Origin: Ptychodera flava
Lineage: Eukaryota; Hemichordata; Enteropneusta; Ptychoderidae
Reading direction: 5' to 3'
Assembly (NCBI RefSeq): GCF_041260155.1
Contig: NC_091929.1
Location: forward strand, 33,618,962 to 33,682,961
Length of the DNA stretch: 64,000 nucleotides
Shown: piece by piece, positions 1-11,804 of the stretch
Layout: each line of letters begins with the position of its first letter
How positions within the stretch are numbered: the first letter of the stretch is position 1
Position numbers and translations under genes: made by a program
Notes under the pieces: model-generated
The model's input: the letters and a program-made list of their open reading frames with translations, nothing else
Database searches by the model: none
Told to the model about the DNA's origin: nothing

Positions 1-629
1 TTTAGAAACGACAACGAAATAAATGTGTAGATGGAAAACGTGCAAACCAAACAGCAAGGAAAACTTCAATCACTCGTTCGCTGCACGCGGGTACACCATC
101 GAACACTGTGGCTCAACATAGCAGCCATAGCATATACGCAGTAGCTTCGTAGATCAGTTGACTAAAACAAATTAGCGATATTCTCACTGGCGGTCAATTG
201 AAGAATATGCCGTGTTCTAATCACAATGCCGTTGTATTGCCGATTGGTGTCGTATCGTTACCTGCTGAAGTTCCTTATCGTACGCCTGGCATAATGTCAA
301 AACAAGCCAGTCCTGTCACAGGTAAATTTGCAACAGTTACTCGGGGGACATTTTTATTTCAACTTTTCCGTAGCAAGCGACAGCGACCAAATAAGTGTCA
401 GTGAGGTACACATCATAGGAATGCTTGCCATGGAGATAGGGCTCCTGATGGTTGTGCACGATTTTGAAGACTAAAAAATGTCAAAATTTAAGTGACACTT
501 TTGCCAGTCGTGCTCTATCATTGCACATTTCCTTGTTTTGATATTCAACATTTTTCAGAAAGTCAATTTTATGTATGTAGTTGTCGCTGTGTTTGTAGTA
601 TCATTGCGGTAAATATTTTAAACACCACG

Positions 630-926
630 GAAGAGGCAACTTTACTTGTATCACAAGAAATGGTGGGAGTGTTGTTGATTATCTCTTGTTTCCCTCCAGT
701 GATACATACCTTTTAAAAGATATGTCTGTTGATACCAGAGTCGAATCTCAAAACCAACCACCTGTTTTTGAATTAGATTTGTTTCACAAGCCTGATAGTT
801 GTGTTATCAAGACTTTAACTCCAGCTAATAATTTGTTTTGCTATAAATGGAAGAACGACATTCTTAATAATTTTTAAATAGTTTTTGGAACATTGAATCT
901 GTCTATGTCACTATAACAAAGATCCA
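630..926 (+). mobile_element. LINE fragment, end of endonuclease domain
   Basis: The + strand encodes a stretch typical of the end of an APE-type endonuclease of a non-LTR retrotransposon (GNFTCITRNGGSVVDYLLF, then VFELDLFHKP near the position of the usual SDH..L motif). The frame shifts at least once near 870, so the copy is decayed. It continues after the inserted element at 2524, and the two parts belong to one LINE interrupted by a later insertion. The clade (CR1/L2/Jockey-like) is inferred from the wording of the motifs only. Confidence 0.6.
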
Positions 927-2523
927 TAGACCTTAAAAACGGAAGGACAGGCAACTGCCAGAAAAGACAAAGAAACTTGCGTGTTTACCCGTACGATCTG
1001 GGTTATAATCCTCTGCGCAGTTATGTAAACGCAAAACACGTCACGTGATGACACAGTGACGTCTTGGCAGCACTGGAGCTACACAGAAGACGCTATACCT
1101 GTGCTGTCGAGTCAAGTCGCGTTCTGTTCCGGGGTCTAGTTCACGTTGTTTTCAAGCATTGTATTACCCATTGATTTTTACAGACAATTTTGCTACCATT
1201 TTCGACAGATGAGTCACTATTAGGTATATTTATTGTTGTTGTTTTTTGTAATTCCCGTCAATTCATGATCGAGTCGGCAAAGTTAATTTTGCAATCTAAT
1301 CATTGTACACCCCTGATAACTCTTCCAGCAATGCTGTAAACTTTCTTTTACTTCATTATGTACTTCTTGCACTTTGGCACTGTAGTATTTTTAAAAACTC
1401 GTGCGTCTTCAGCCCGATCGGCCATTGTTGTTTACCAAGCGACTTCATGTTTCAACTGAAAATTTCATACCCTGTCATATTTCTCTGCTGTTATGATAAT
1501 GCATGTCAATGATAGTAAACGTTTCAACGTTAGGTATTTCGTCAACTGACTAGTATTTTGCGGGGCAAATCATGTTTACATTGTAAAACTTGTACCAAAT
1601 TCACCAAATTTGTACCAAATTCACGTGCAGGCATCTCCAGCTCGATCGGCCATCATGATTGCTGTTGATGGACGATCTTTTTGTGCGTTTCAACTAAGTA
1701 ATTTTTTTACCCTCTTAATAATGCATGACAGTGCTAATGTACGTTTCTACGTGTCTTATTTCGTGGATTGAACTAGTATTTTTTGGAGGAAGTCATGCGT
1801 ACATTTGTAAAACTAGGACTATTCACGCGTCTCCGACTCAGTCGGCCATTGTTGTTTACAACACGACATTTGTGCGTTTCCTCTGAGTAATTTTTCGTAC
1901 CGTCTCATGTTTCTCTGTTGTAATAATAATGCATGACAGTGCTAACGTACGTTTCTACGTGTCTTATTTCGTGGTTTGAACTAGTATTTTTAGGAGGAAG
2001 TCATACGTACATTTGTAAAACTAGGACTAAATTCACGCGTCACCGACTCAATCGGCCATTGTTGTTTACAACACGACATTTTGTGCGTTTCCTCTGAGTA
2101 ATTTTTCTTGCCGTCTCATGTTTCTCTGTTGTAATAATAATGCATGACAGTGCTAATGTACGTTTCTACGTGTCTTATTTCGTGGTTTGAACTAGTATTT
2201 TTGGGAGGAAGTCATACGTACATTTGTAAAACTAGGACTAAATTCACGCGTCTCCGACTCAATCGGCTATTGTTGTTTACAACACGACACTTTGAAATTA
2301 GACGCGAAAGCTTGAGCATGCGCTGATCGCAATGTTGTAGTGATTAACATAATCTCGCGTCTGACAAGCCTCTCAAATCACGGGAATTTCCGTGAGCTTG
2401 CGATACGAGAGATAAACAGTTACGTTTGTTTATGTTAATGAGTGTTCAAGTTTTTCACGGATTATAACCAGGATTACATGAAAGAAAATAGCTAGTTGCC
2501 TGTCCTTCCGTTTTTAAGGTCTA
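927..2523. mobile_element. Inverted-repeat element inserted in a LINE, with long target duplication
   Basis: The ends are perfect inverted repeats of about 30 bp (tagaccttaaaaacggaagg... at 927 and its complement ending at 2523). The flanks at 906-926 and 2524-2544 are identical over 21 bp; the identity can be extended to 26 bp (901-926 and 2519-2544) if the last bases of the right end are counted. The insertion separates two parts of one LINE frame, which proves it is a later arrival. No transposase frame is visible; the interior from about 1380 holds diverged tandem repeats. Family unknown. Confidence 0.75.
1380..2290. repeat. Diverged tandem repeat, about 210-220 bp period, four units
   Basis: The landmark gcatgacagtgctaatgta, or a diverged form, recurs near 1500, 1723, 1930 and 2142. 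Each time it is followed by an ACTAGTATTTT block and a TCGGCCATTGTTGTTTAC block. The last two units are nearly identical and the first is the most diverged. The array lies inside the inverted-repeat element. Confidence 0.75.
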
Positions 2524-3050
2524 TGTCACTATAACAAAGATCCAAGGTTATCTCTCAAGGTAATATTGATGAGGCTATTTTACTTTTGAATGATGCAATT
2601 TATCAATCTATAGTGTCTATTAAAATTTGTAAACCGAAGAAAGAAAGGTTAAGGAATAAAATGATTGGTGGGATAAAAGGTGTATTGAACTCAAATCTAA
2701 AGTGAATCGCGCACTGAAAATTCATAAGTCTGTATTTACTACTACATCAAATAGTGACTTTAAAGTCATTCAAAAACATTGCCGTAACGTTCTAAAATTG
2801 AAGAAACAAAATCATGACATACAGAAGCAAAGAATATTTGTTGAAGCTGCTGAAGATTAAAAATCAAAATGCTTTTGGTCCATGTTGAAAACTTACGCTC
2901 CAGGACCATCCGAATACATCACTTCAGGGGATTGGTTTATTTGTTTCCCTTCTTTGTTTAACACACCTGGTAATGTTGATGAAGGTTATGAAGATTTTTA
3001 CTTTTTTATTCATCATTATGATACTGATAGCAAATGAGAGTTAGCCATGA
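2524..3050 (+). mobile_element. LINE fragment, endonuclease-RT linker and start of RT
   Basis: Downstream half of the split LINE. The reading runs GNIDEAILLLNDAIYQSI, KPKKERLRNKM, then KSKCFWSMLKTYAPG and a DWFICFPSLFN block. These are the charged linker and the pre-RT segment (..FW..LK.., ..W..YF..LFN) common in CR1/Jockey-type ORF2 proteins. Several frame changes and stops show that it is dead. It stops before the main RT motifs. Confidence 0.6.
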
Positions 3051-4328
3051 ACACTGAAATTTGATGATTTGATGCAATGTTGAAGAGTTGGCCGTAATAT
3101 ATTCTTGAACTACTGTAAATATATTTTGTGTGCTGTGTTCATTATTGAAATAAAGTGTCTAGTTTTCAAAGTACGTTTACTTGACTTTGCTGGCGTGATG
3201 TGTCACATACAGGCCCAATAATACTCCCAGTCAACATGGGGTGGTAGCTATACGAGACCATCAACTCCAAAAACGAAATAGAAGGGGGCGTGCGACCGGC
3301 TGATGTACTGATCAGTGAAGGTGTTTTCTCATCTGCCCTATGATTGCCATTAACCATAGCGGAGTCCACATGAAACACTGTCAGCAGATTGTCTGACTTT
3401 CACAAAATGGGTGGGAAATTGGGGGGGGGGGGGGGGGGTCCTGGGTCTTTGTAGCAAGCCCAAAAAATTAAATGCTATATACCCAGTACAGTTGATGTCT
3501 AGTGTGTTTTGTAGTGAGTGCAACCACACGAATCCTTTTGTTTTTGGTCAAATAACCTCAGCAAAGCGGCATTCGTCACCATCATTGCTCCCTATGTTCT
3601 ATTACCGCACAGATGATTAAACCCAACGTCGCCTAGCTAATTTGTGTAATTGTTGATTGCCATGACATTGCACATCAAGCGGGTAAAAACTTTCGTCGCT
3701 TGAGCATAGTATATATGCGTAACCGAGAATGATCAGCTTGTTGCTCCTCCAATGACGGTGGTAATGTGACCTTCAATTGGCTGCATTATTGCCTACATCC
3801 CACACTGTTTTCAATATTCTTTTATTCATTGGCATGTCTGTCATTCTTTTTCATGGTTTTGCGAAAATGACATGATAAAGCCCAGAAAACGAACAAAAAA
3901 TCCAGAATATGTTTGTATGAAAGCTAAATCTTTCAAAGCAAAAGGTATATAGTAATATTCATATTTGACATTTTAAAGATGTTATACGTCGGATTAATTA
4001 CCAGGATTAATTACTTTGCACTCTATGATTACCCAAACTACTCAAGTGAAGTATATGTCGCAAAAGAGGGATTATGTGCGGACAGATGTGGTTTCAGAAT
4101 AAAAAAGGATCAAAGAAATCACACCCGTGAAATCTTTGATATTTTTTAATGTTACATTAAACAGAGTTGTCAGAATATGGTTATATTCCCTGCTTGACTC
4201 ACCTTTCTTCATCATGTCTCCATATCACAAAAGACATAAAAGGGATTACATTTTTGTTCGACTCCATGAAGTAGGAGTACCACATGGAATTCTTTTAAAG
4301 TCCGTTTTCTCTCTTTCTGTTTTCTCAG
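3051..4328. other. No gene seen; likely last intron of hydroxylase gene
   Basis: No coding sequence is recognised. There is an 18-base G run at 3421-3438. From about 3900 the sequence resembles 54640-54770 and 55395-55700, so it belongs to the duplicated block that carries the hydroxylase terminal exon. I infer that it is the last intron of that gene. Confidence 0.5.
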
Positions 4329-4491
4329 GGAATTCGCCAGTACTATTAAGCGGCCATTTGCAGTGCGTTACAACCCGTACACCCAGTCAGTTGAAGTGTT
4401 GAGCAACGTGCACCGAATTGCCGATGTTGTGAACGAACCGAAGGGCGACCTCAACACTTTGAGTGAAGCCCTGAAGAAATTACAGTCGTAG
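4329..4491 (+). CDS. Terminal exon of aromatic amino acid hydroxylase (tryptophan hydroxylase-like)
   Basis: Encodes the last 53 residues of a biopterin-dependent aromatic amino acid hydroxylase. These enzymes use tetrahydrobiopterin and iron to hydroxylate Phe, Tyr or Trp, and form tetramers through a C-terminal helix. The exon opens after a pyrimidine-rich tract and CAG (4326-4328) in phase 2, which is where the last exon of vertebrate genes also starts (REF..TIKRPF). Visible blocks are TIKRPFAVRYNPYTQSVEVL, then GDLNTLSEALKKL, the tetramerisation helix, and TAG. The SVEVL and DLNTL..AL.K wording is closer to tryptophan hydroxylase than to phenylalanine hydroxylase; this is from memory, not alignment. 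Upstream catalytic exons were not found and are probably beyond the left edge. A damaged copy lies at 55704-55865. Confidence 0.85.
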
Positions 4492-4606
4492 AGGGCGCCA
4501 TCGGGTCCAATAATCACTGAAATACTTTTTCTACGGCTTAAGATGGCAAGAAGCAAGACTCTATACTGAAAACAACCAATTTTGCCCAATTTTCTTTAAA
4601 TTTCAT

Positions 4607-4612
4607 AATAAA
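4607..4612 (+). promoter_or_regulatory. Candidate polyadenylation signal of hydroxylase gene
   Basis: AATAAA lies 116 bases after the stop codon of the hydroxylase exon. Cleavage would be expected 10-30 bases downstream; this has not been tested. Confidence 0.4.
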
Positions 4613-4639
4613 TTCGCAGCTATCTCTCCGTCAATCAAG

Positions 4640-5560
4640 TTTCGCCACATGCAAATGAGTAAGTATATATGTAAATGGTAAACATTTAGTGAATATGTTG
4701 TTGACATGCCCATTCGTAACCTTGCGAAAACATGAAAGAGATGACTTACCGAGAAAAGATGGTCTTCGTGCCCTAACTACAAACTAAGCCATATTACTAA
4801 AATCATATATTTTTGTTAGCTTTGAGCTTATATAGAACTGAAATGAGGTAATATGTACAATATGTAAAAGAAAACACGGCTGAAGCAGTGATAATACAAT
4901 TACAGTGTAAGTTGTTGAAACAATTATAGAATACATAGTCCATACACAATTTGCTGTCATCGGGTTATAGAGTCGTATACGTTAAAAAATCCTTCTTCTA
5001 AGGGGACAGGAACTGTAACTTTGATAACAATCACTACTTTTGTTCTATCAGACATACTTTTTTTTCATATTTCTTTCCAAAATAGCTCAAACCCATAATT
5101 TTATGCAATGTTAGGGTCAGCTAATGCAGAGAGGATTTGTAAGAGATGCAGTTCTAGTATTATTTTATGCGTGAATTATAACCCATAATAAAGTAAGTTA
5201 TCTTCAATTAAATTAAACATTGCACAGCGAAGGCTGTAATGACACATTGAACTGTACATTAGGTGTTGCAGCAAATATGCTTTTGGGTGACAACTGAAAC
5301 TATATACTGATGGCAAAGATTTCCTTATCTATGGATACCTTACTTATCTGACGAAGATTCTAAAAATCACTGCATAAATAATGCTATCTTTATATTTATT
5401 TTGCTATAGTTCAGAATTAGAATCACTACGTGTATAATCTGTTATCGCAAATTTTTCAGGCATGACTTTCCCCTTTCATGGCGCATTGTGATATGCAATC
5501 ACTATTTCAATCTAATTGTAATAAAATATGGTATTCTACCATGCACTTTGCGTATTGTCA
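4640..5560. other. No gene seen
   Basis: AT-rich sequence without a recognisable frame, RNA gene or repeat on either strand. Confidence 0.4.
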
Positions 5561-5589
5561 ATGTGTGTGTACGTCTATGAGTACATACG

Positions 5590-5816
5590 TATGCCTATAC
5601 GTCTGTCTGACTGTCTGCCTGCCTACATGCATGCAGGATGCATGCTGCACGCACGCATGTCTGTTTGTCCGTCTGTCTGTCTGTGTGTCTGTCTGCCTGC
5701 CTATATGCATGCAGAATGCATGCCTGCACACACGCATGTCTTTCTGTCCGTCTGTCTGTGTGTCTGTGTGCCTGCATGCATGCTTGCACACAGGCATGCA
5801 TACATGCATCCACGCA

Positions 5817-5847
<31 letters not shown>

Positions 5848-5927
5848 ATGTATGTATGTATGTATGTATGTATGTATGTATGTATGTATGTATGTATGTA
5901 TGTATGTATGTATGTATGTATGTATAC
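5590..5927. repeat. Compound microsatellite (TCTG)n/(TGCA)/(TATG)n
   Basis: Runs of CTGT and TGCATGCA give way to uninterrupted TATG repeats from about 5848 to 5924. The long open frames on both strands here are repeat artefacts. Confidence 0.95.
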
Positions 5928-5929
5928 AT

Positions 5930-7360
5930 GAAAAGAGTTTGTTTTGTTCCTTACTCAGTTCATTACTATAACTTCAATATCAGTGATAATATTTTATTTA
6001 AAAATCGGCATTGTGAACAAAAGAGCTCAAGAGCTAGAGTATTCAACTATCTTGATTACAAAGGTTTCGAACGTCACTGAAAGCACACGTGCTTGTCTTT
6101 GTAATGGATAACTTGGAGAAACAGCAAATAGGACACCAACAGTGCGTTGGCTAAAACTTATTATTTTCGGTTTAAAAACAATCTGAAATTATCAAATTTG
6201 ACCGAACAAAGTCATCAATGTTACACTTAAATCAGCAGACATTATTGAATATTTTAAACACGAAATGGTAGAAAATTGTGTTGGCAAATAGAGGGCACTA
6301 AGGTTGTTCTTCTGCTTAGACTGAAAAGAACAGAGTATGTTGAACGATTTTCTTGGCTAGCGGCTTGATGAACCTTCTCTAGAATTTTGCTAACATACTG
6401 TCACTTAAGATTGGTTATTAAAACAGATAACGAGTAAACAATGGTTAGTATTGAAGTTGCCACCTGTTAAGTAACCGTTGAAAGTCGCCGTGCTTTTTGG
6501 GTCAATCGATAGTATTAAAATAATGCTGCAGTTTGTTCTCAAGGTATCTGTTACTTTCCGAGAATCAATTTGCGCGATACTTAAATCGCAGACAAGAAAA
6601 TAATAGTTTGCATGTAACTTGCATATTTGCCACTTTCTCCCCACTTCCGTGAGAAAAGAATATTCAGCTAAGATACACTTGCAAGACTCTATTTACCATA
6701 TTTCGTATCTTCTGTATTGAATTGTGGGATACGTCTTTACTTTTTTACGAACGAGCTTGATCTTGTTTTCAGTTTGCGGCATCTGAAGGTTTTGTCAAGA
6801 AATTAATAGGATTGTTGTGCTAAACTTTCTCCGCAAAGATTTTGTCTGAACAAGCTATAAATTTTCCTCAATTCTTCATGGCACTCGGTGTCCGGTCAAA
6901 CAAGTGTGTAACATTGTCTCACCATATCCGTTTACTAAACAATGAAATAACAACACACGATCACTGATCAAGAGAAAGAAGGTCTACGCTTTTGCTACTA
7001 GCTTTGGGTCAGATCCAGAAGAGCTGTAAAAACGACGCTCGTAACTAATGAGTGCTGTCGAGCGATAACATGTTTCATTTTACTGTGCCGTAAATTTACA
7101 TGATTGAAAACTTGTCATTAAAGAAGCGTAAGAGGAATGAAATGGTAAATGTCCATGAGTTTTGTTCAGAGTAACGATACAGTAACGATACAGTAACGAT
7201 ACAGATGATTTTCTGCCTTCCAAGATCAGAATGTACTCATTTCAGAAATGCAATGCCGCTCAAATGATTCGTTTTCGCAAGTGCAGCTGAGCCTACTTTA
7301 ATAGGGAAATAAGTTTATTTTTATATGACATTTTCCTCATTCTTGTACCACACAGGTCCA
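5930..7360. other. No gene seen
   Basis: No coding or RNA gene recognised. A short direct triplication of AACGATACAGT lies near 7170-7203. Confidence 0.4.
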
Positions 7361-7369
7361 GTCTCCAGA

Positions 7370-8140
7370 CCACAAACTTGCTAACAATCGACGCCCTCTG
7401 ATATTGATTTGTTTTTGTCAGTCGGTTAAATTTAGCATAGGTACCTTGACCACATTAACAATTTGTCTTTTGATGAACAGTGCTCATTTGAACGACAATT
7501 ATCAATCACTGAATTGTTCTATTGAATCTACAGTTGCATTAAAGGCATTGTAAACCCACGGAATTTTCGAAGACAGTTGTCCTCTTAGCGACGTTATCAT
7601 TCAACGTGTCAAAGGTCGGGCGTTAATGATTATTCTTATCATGCATGTTTTTTATTGTTTTGTAAAACGATTTTTACATTCAACTTCCTACATCATGTCA
7701 CAATACAAAGTGCGACCAAGCTAAAGATTACGTACTTTTTACAACTTTAAATATAATTTTGACACATATTTGCTAGTCTGGAAAGAAATTTTGAACTCAA
7801 CAATAATATAATACATTACTTTATTGATAAGCAAATTGCTTAATTCAACATGGCTTTGAGAACAACAAAAAACTGCGTTTTACAGTCGAAACAAAAATAT
7901 CAGAAAATGCATGGAAGTTACAACTGATGGAGGTTCGTTAAAATTTTGTTCTTAAGTTCCCCTCCGCTCCATAAAGTCCATTGTGAACAAGATTGTCGTT
8001 TTGTGGGTGGTGTTGTTTGACTTTGGATTGTTTTCGTCGAAAAGACGGAGAGCCACAGCTGTGTTGACTTTTGAAAAATCCGGTCAGACCACAGACATGT
8101 TACTATTGCCGACTTATGATACATGCCATCTCTATTAACA
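7370..8140. repeat. Diverged direct duplication, copy 1
   Basis: Shares ordered blocks with 9720-10460 at an offset of about 2.34 kb. Examples are CACAAACTTG.TAAC, CAGTGCTCATTTGAA, GCGACGTTATCATT and CTGTTTGACTTTGGATT, followed by TCCGGTC.GACCACAG. No frame is conserved between the copies, so the duplication looks non-coding. Confidence 0.7.
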
Positions 8141-8174
8141 GTAACTAAGGTATCTTGTATATACCGACACACTG

Positions 8175-8420
8175 TCGACTGATGAACAAAGGAGGGTCAT
8201 CATCAATCGTCGATTCCTTATATTGATGTAAAGCTGGACATTATCCAGACTTAAATTCTTTGCTCACCCGATAAATGTTTTGCAGTTATAGTCCTAGCCT
8301 CGTTTTCTTTTACTCTTTTGATGTACAAACCACTGTATCTTGTCTACAACGTAAGTCTGTCAGCTAAAATGATGGCACTTTGTCGATCGTCGATTCCTGT
8401 TATATAATCGAAAGCTGAAC
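8175..8420. repeat. Short diverged direct repeat within the array
   Basis: ATCGTCGATTCCT followed by a TAAAGCTG-like block occurs at about 8205 and again at about 8390. This is a smaller period nested in the 7.3-11.1 kb duplicated region. Confidence 0.45.
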
Positions 8421-9719
8421 AGGAGAGATTGCAATACTTATTACTCTTCCCGCTTATGCGTCGTAACCCTAGTAACATTATCGTTTTAATGTGTCGTGTT
8501 CAAACTTTCCCTGGAGCTACGTTTTTATGTTCCATTGGTCTCCGAATATCTATAAATGAAATCAATATGTACGCAATACAAAAACATTTGCAATTACACT
8601 TCAACCCATAAAGCTTTGACTGATTATCATAATGTAATTTTTAATCATTTGTCACACTACAGTCTAGCCTGCTGTCTGAGCTCCTATTCTGAACAAGATT
8701 GCCGGTTTTGTGTACAATGAAGTTGGACCAAGCATGTCATATCTACACCGACCTGCTTATGGTGAATTGTCAATGTGTTATCTGTTAAATATAACCATGG
8801 TGTCTTGACTACACAACTACCTTGTCAACTTATAAGCAATGGAAGGTTACCGTAGGAAGGTCAACATTATTTTGTTGATATAGAAGATGACATGATCAAT
8901 GATGATGACATCGTTGACTTGATAACTGCGTGGCGCCCCTAGCGAGCTACTGGTGATATAAAAGTTGGTCCTTGAACTTAGTGCTGAACACCAAGAACGT
9001 GTTTCTAGGCTTCTGACAAACTGATCTAGTCTACGTTTATCTCTGATATTTTTAAACTGATTATTCCTCTGCGTGCAGGGTAATAATGCACTCGTTTAAG
9101 GTCGTTTGCTTCATGAAATCAATAGCCTAATTAAATTTACAGTTGCATAGGGCAGACATTAAACGGAAATGGAGAGATCGGCGGACGAGTTCTTGAAAGC
9201 CAGTTGTAATCCTAGTTACATGTATGTTATTGTTGAATGTGCAAAATTCAAACAACTGTATCTTCACTACAAAAAATTGTCAACTGACAATGACTCCTTG
9301 TCTGTCATCGATTTCTTTGCTCTTTCCTGAAGCCATACATTCAAAATTGAAACATACATTTGTCGTCAACATAACAAGGTGGGCGTACAACTAACCAAAA
9401 CACAAAGATCTAAACACAACTTGCATCATCATTTTTGACAATTGAACGCCAGCCTTGATCGAAATTAACTCGTACACTACATAATTGCAGATAAAACAAA
9501 AATATTGACAGACACATCAAAGTTACAACTGTCTGGTATGGCTTTGACAGATGATAATTTACCACGCCATCGTTTAGCCGGTTTATTCAACTCTATTTTG
9601 GGGGGAGATTGCCTCGTGTGTTAACTGCAGATTCTTTCATGGTTATGGATGACAGCTGGACTGTGAACCTTGAAGCGGCAGAGATGGTTCGATCACAAAT
9701 ACAGTAGAAATGCGGTCTG

Positions 9720-10460
9720 ATAATTCACAAACTTGTTAACCATCAATGCCTGCTGATAAAGATTTGTCATCTTTTGGTACTCGGTTAAATTTAGAAACGG
9801 TATTTTGACCACACATGAATAATTTGTCTATTAACAAACAGTGCTCATTTGAATGTAAATTATCAATCGCTGAACTGTCCTAGTGAAGCTTAAGTTGCAT
9901 GGAAGACACTGTACGCCCACAAGTTGTTCGGAGCCAGTTGTCATCCCAGCGACGTTATCATTGAATTTGTCAAAGGTCAAGCGTTCTTTTAAACCACATC
10001 TATATTCTTATCATGCTGATCACTGCTTTTTAAAACAGAAGTTTTTTCATTCGACTTCCTACATTATGAAGAAATACGAAGTGCGGCCAAGCTAAGGATA
10101 ATTTAATTTGCACAACTTCTTTATTTTGACACTTATTTGCTAGTCTGGATGGAAATTTTGTCCTCAACAATAATATAGGACATTACATTAAAAAGCCTTT
10201 TTTGAAAAGCAAAATTCTTAATTCAACATGGCTTTGAGTACAAAACAAAACTGCGTTTTACGGATTAAAAAATTATCAGAAAATGCTTTGAAGTTACTAC
10301 TGATGGTGGTTCGACTAAATTTTGTTCTTAAGTTACCCTCCCCTCCATAAAGTCCACCGTGAACGAGATTGCCATTTTGTGCATAGTGCTGTTTGACTTT
10401 GGATTCTTTTAGTTAACATGACTGGGAACCACAGCCGCGTTGACCTTTTGCTAGATCCGG
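9720..10460. repeat. Diverged direct duplication, copy 2
   Basis: Partner of 7370-8140, in the same orientation and block order. The divergence is high enough to suggest an old event. Confidence 0.7.
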
Positions 10461-10499
10461 TCGGACCACAGGCATTTTAGATGTTGCTTCAAGTCAGAT

Positions 10500-10860
10500 C
10501 GTAAACACGTTAGATATGCAGCCTGATTGCTGTGAATCGTCAACCTGTCTACTGTTTAAATATAAACCATTGTCAATTGACTGGCTACATAAGTACTTTG
10601 TCTGTTAGCAAATTGTAACAGGTTCAACATAGCAGTTGAAATGTTTTTGACAGCCAGCTGTAGTCATAGTAGCGATATAGTTTAGTATTTTGAACATACT
10701 AGTGCGCGCCTGATTACTGTGAAGCGTCAACCTGTTTACTGTTTAAATATAACCATTGTAAATTGACTATACTAGTACTCTGTCCATTAACAAATTGCAG
10801 CAGGTTCAACATAGCAGTTGAAATGTTTTTGACCGCCAGCTGTAGTCATAGTGACGATAG
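10500..10860. repeat. Tandem duplication, about 200-bp unit
   Basis: CTGATTGCTGTGAATCGTCA and a near-identical block recur near 10521 and 10712. Each is followed by ACTGTTTAAATATAA, GTTCAACATAGCAGTTGAAA and CCAGCTGTAGTCATAGT. These are two units of about 190-200 bp. Confidence 0.8.
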
Positions 10861-11270
10861 TTTGTTTTGAATTTCAAACCACTGTATCTTGCCAACGAAA
10901 AAACTTGTCACCTAGAACAATATTTTTTTTGCCGAACTTCGCTACCTAGTATCTAAATTCAAGTTGCCATGTAGTGATAGGTTACGTCCAGAGTACGTTC
11001 CTGTTGAGATTTTGAAAGCCGGTTATCATCCCAGTACTGTAAAGTTATCGTACAATCATTGCATGAGTCAAAGAAAGAACAACAGCTGTATTTTTACAAC
11101 ATTCTTTATTACATGTTGAACGCTATTTTACGATTTCATTCTTTTACCTATGGTATATACAAACTATTATCTATAAACGCAACACTTTGTGTACTACTTG
11201 CATAATGATTTTGACAAATGATAACTTGTATGGACGGAATACCAGCATATGTACAACACATAAATAAGCC

Positions 11271-11276
11271 TTTATT
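11271..11276 (-). promoter_or_regulatory. Candidate polyadenylation signal of the kinase-less Ig gene
   Basis: AATAAA on the minus strand, 317 bases after the stop at 11593. Other AATAAA matches occur nearby (for example near 11105), so the true site is uncertain. Confidence 0.3.
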
Positions 11277-11592
11277 GAAAAACAGACGGCATATAAGCAG
11301 AAGTCATAATTTTGAGTTTTACGATAAACTGTGATTTGCTGCCGTAGCAAAGATTTTGGAAAGTACATCACAGTGATTGAAACTAATATTTTGACAATAT
11401 AGATGTTTTGTCATTTGCCTGTTGATTAAATGCTATAGCATACAGATGTAGGAAAAAATCAAACTACAATACAACAAACTCAAAGCAAAATTGACATGTA
11501 TCTTTCAAACTAAAAGCGAAGCGTTGTAATGAGACAATCTTTTGCGAAATATTTGCCAAACATTTGCCAAATATGAATCGTCTTCTCTCAGG

Positions 11593-11804
11593 TCACCTTC
11601 GGTCATGTTCTTTTAAGAATTTGTCAGTTGCGTTATTATTCGCCTGATCAGAATCACCTTCTTTCTCAAAGTCTTCCCGTTTTTTACCTCTTCGTTTGAG
11701 AATAACCGCAATTATGGCTATTGCAAGCAACAAAGAAATCCCAACGGAGACACCTATGATGACGTACTTTTGAGAGATGGTTAAAGTTTCCTTTGAAGAA
11801 CTTC
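11593..11804 (-). CDS. Exon 5 of kinase-less Ig gene: transmembrane helix and tail
   Basis: Acceptor TTTGCAG at 11805-11811. The exon encodes SSSKET, a hydrophobic helix (YVIIGVSVGISLLLAIAIIA), the stop-transfer KRRGKKR, and an acidic/asparagine-rich tail ending HDRR before TGA. The tail has no recognised tyrosine-based signalling motif. Confidence 0.85.

Noticed and set aside
5590-5927. CRISPR-like array
   Set aside because: No repeats separated by unique spacers; it is a simple tandem microsatellite in an animal genome.
5478-6080. 200-residue open frame rich in Cys/Val/Met-Tyr repeats, plus several overlapping frames on both strands
   Set aside because: It is the translation of a tetranucleotide microsatellite (TCTG/TATG). 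All frames stay open because the repeat contains no stop, and the flanks show no conserved domain.
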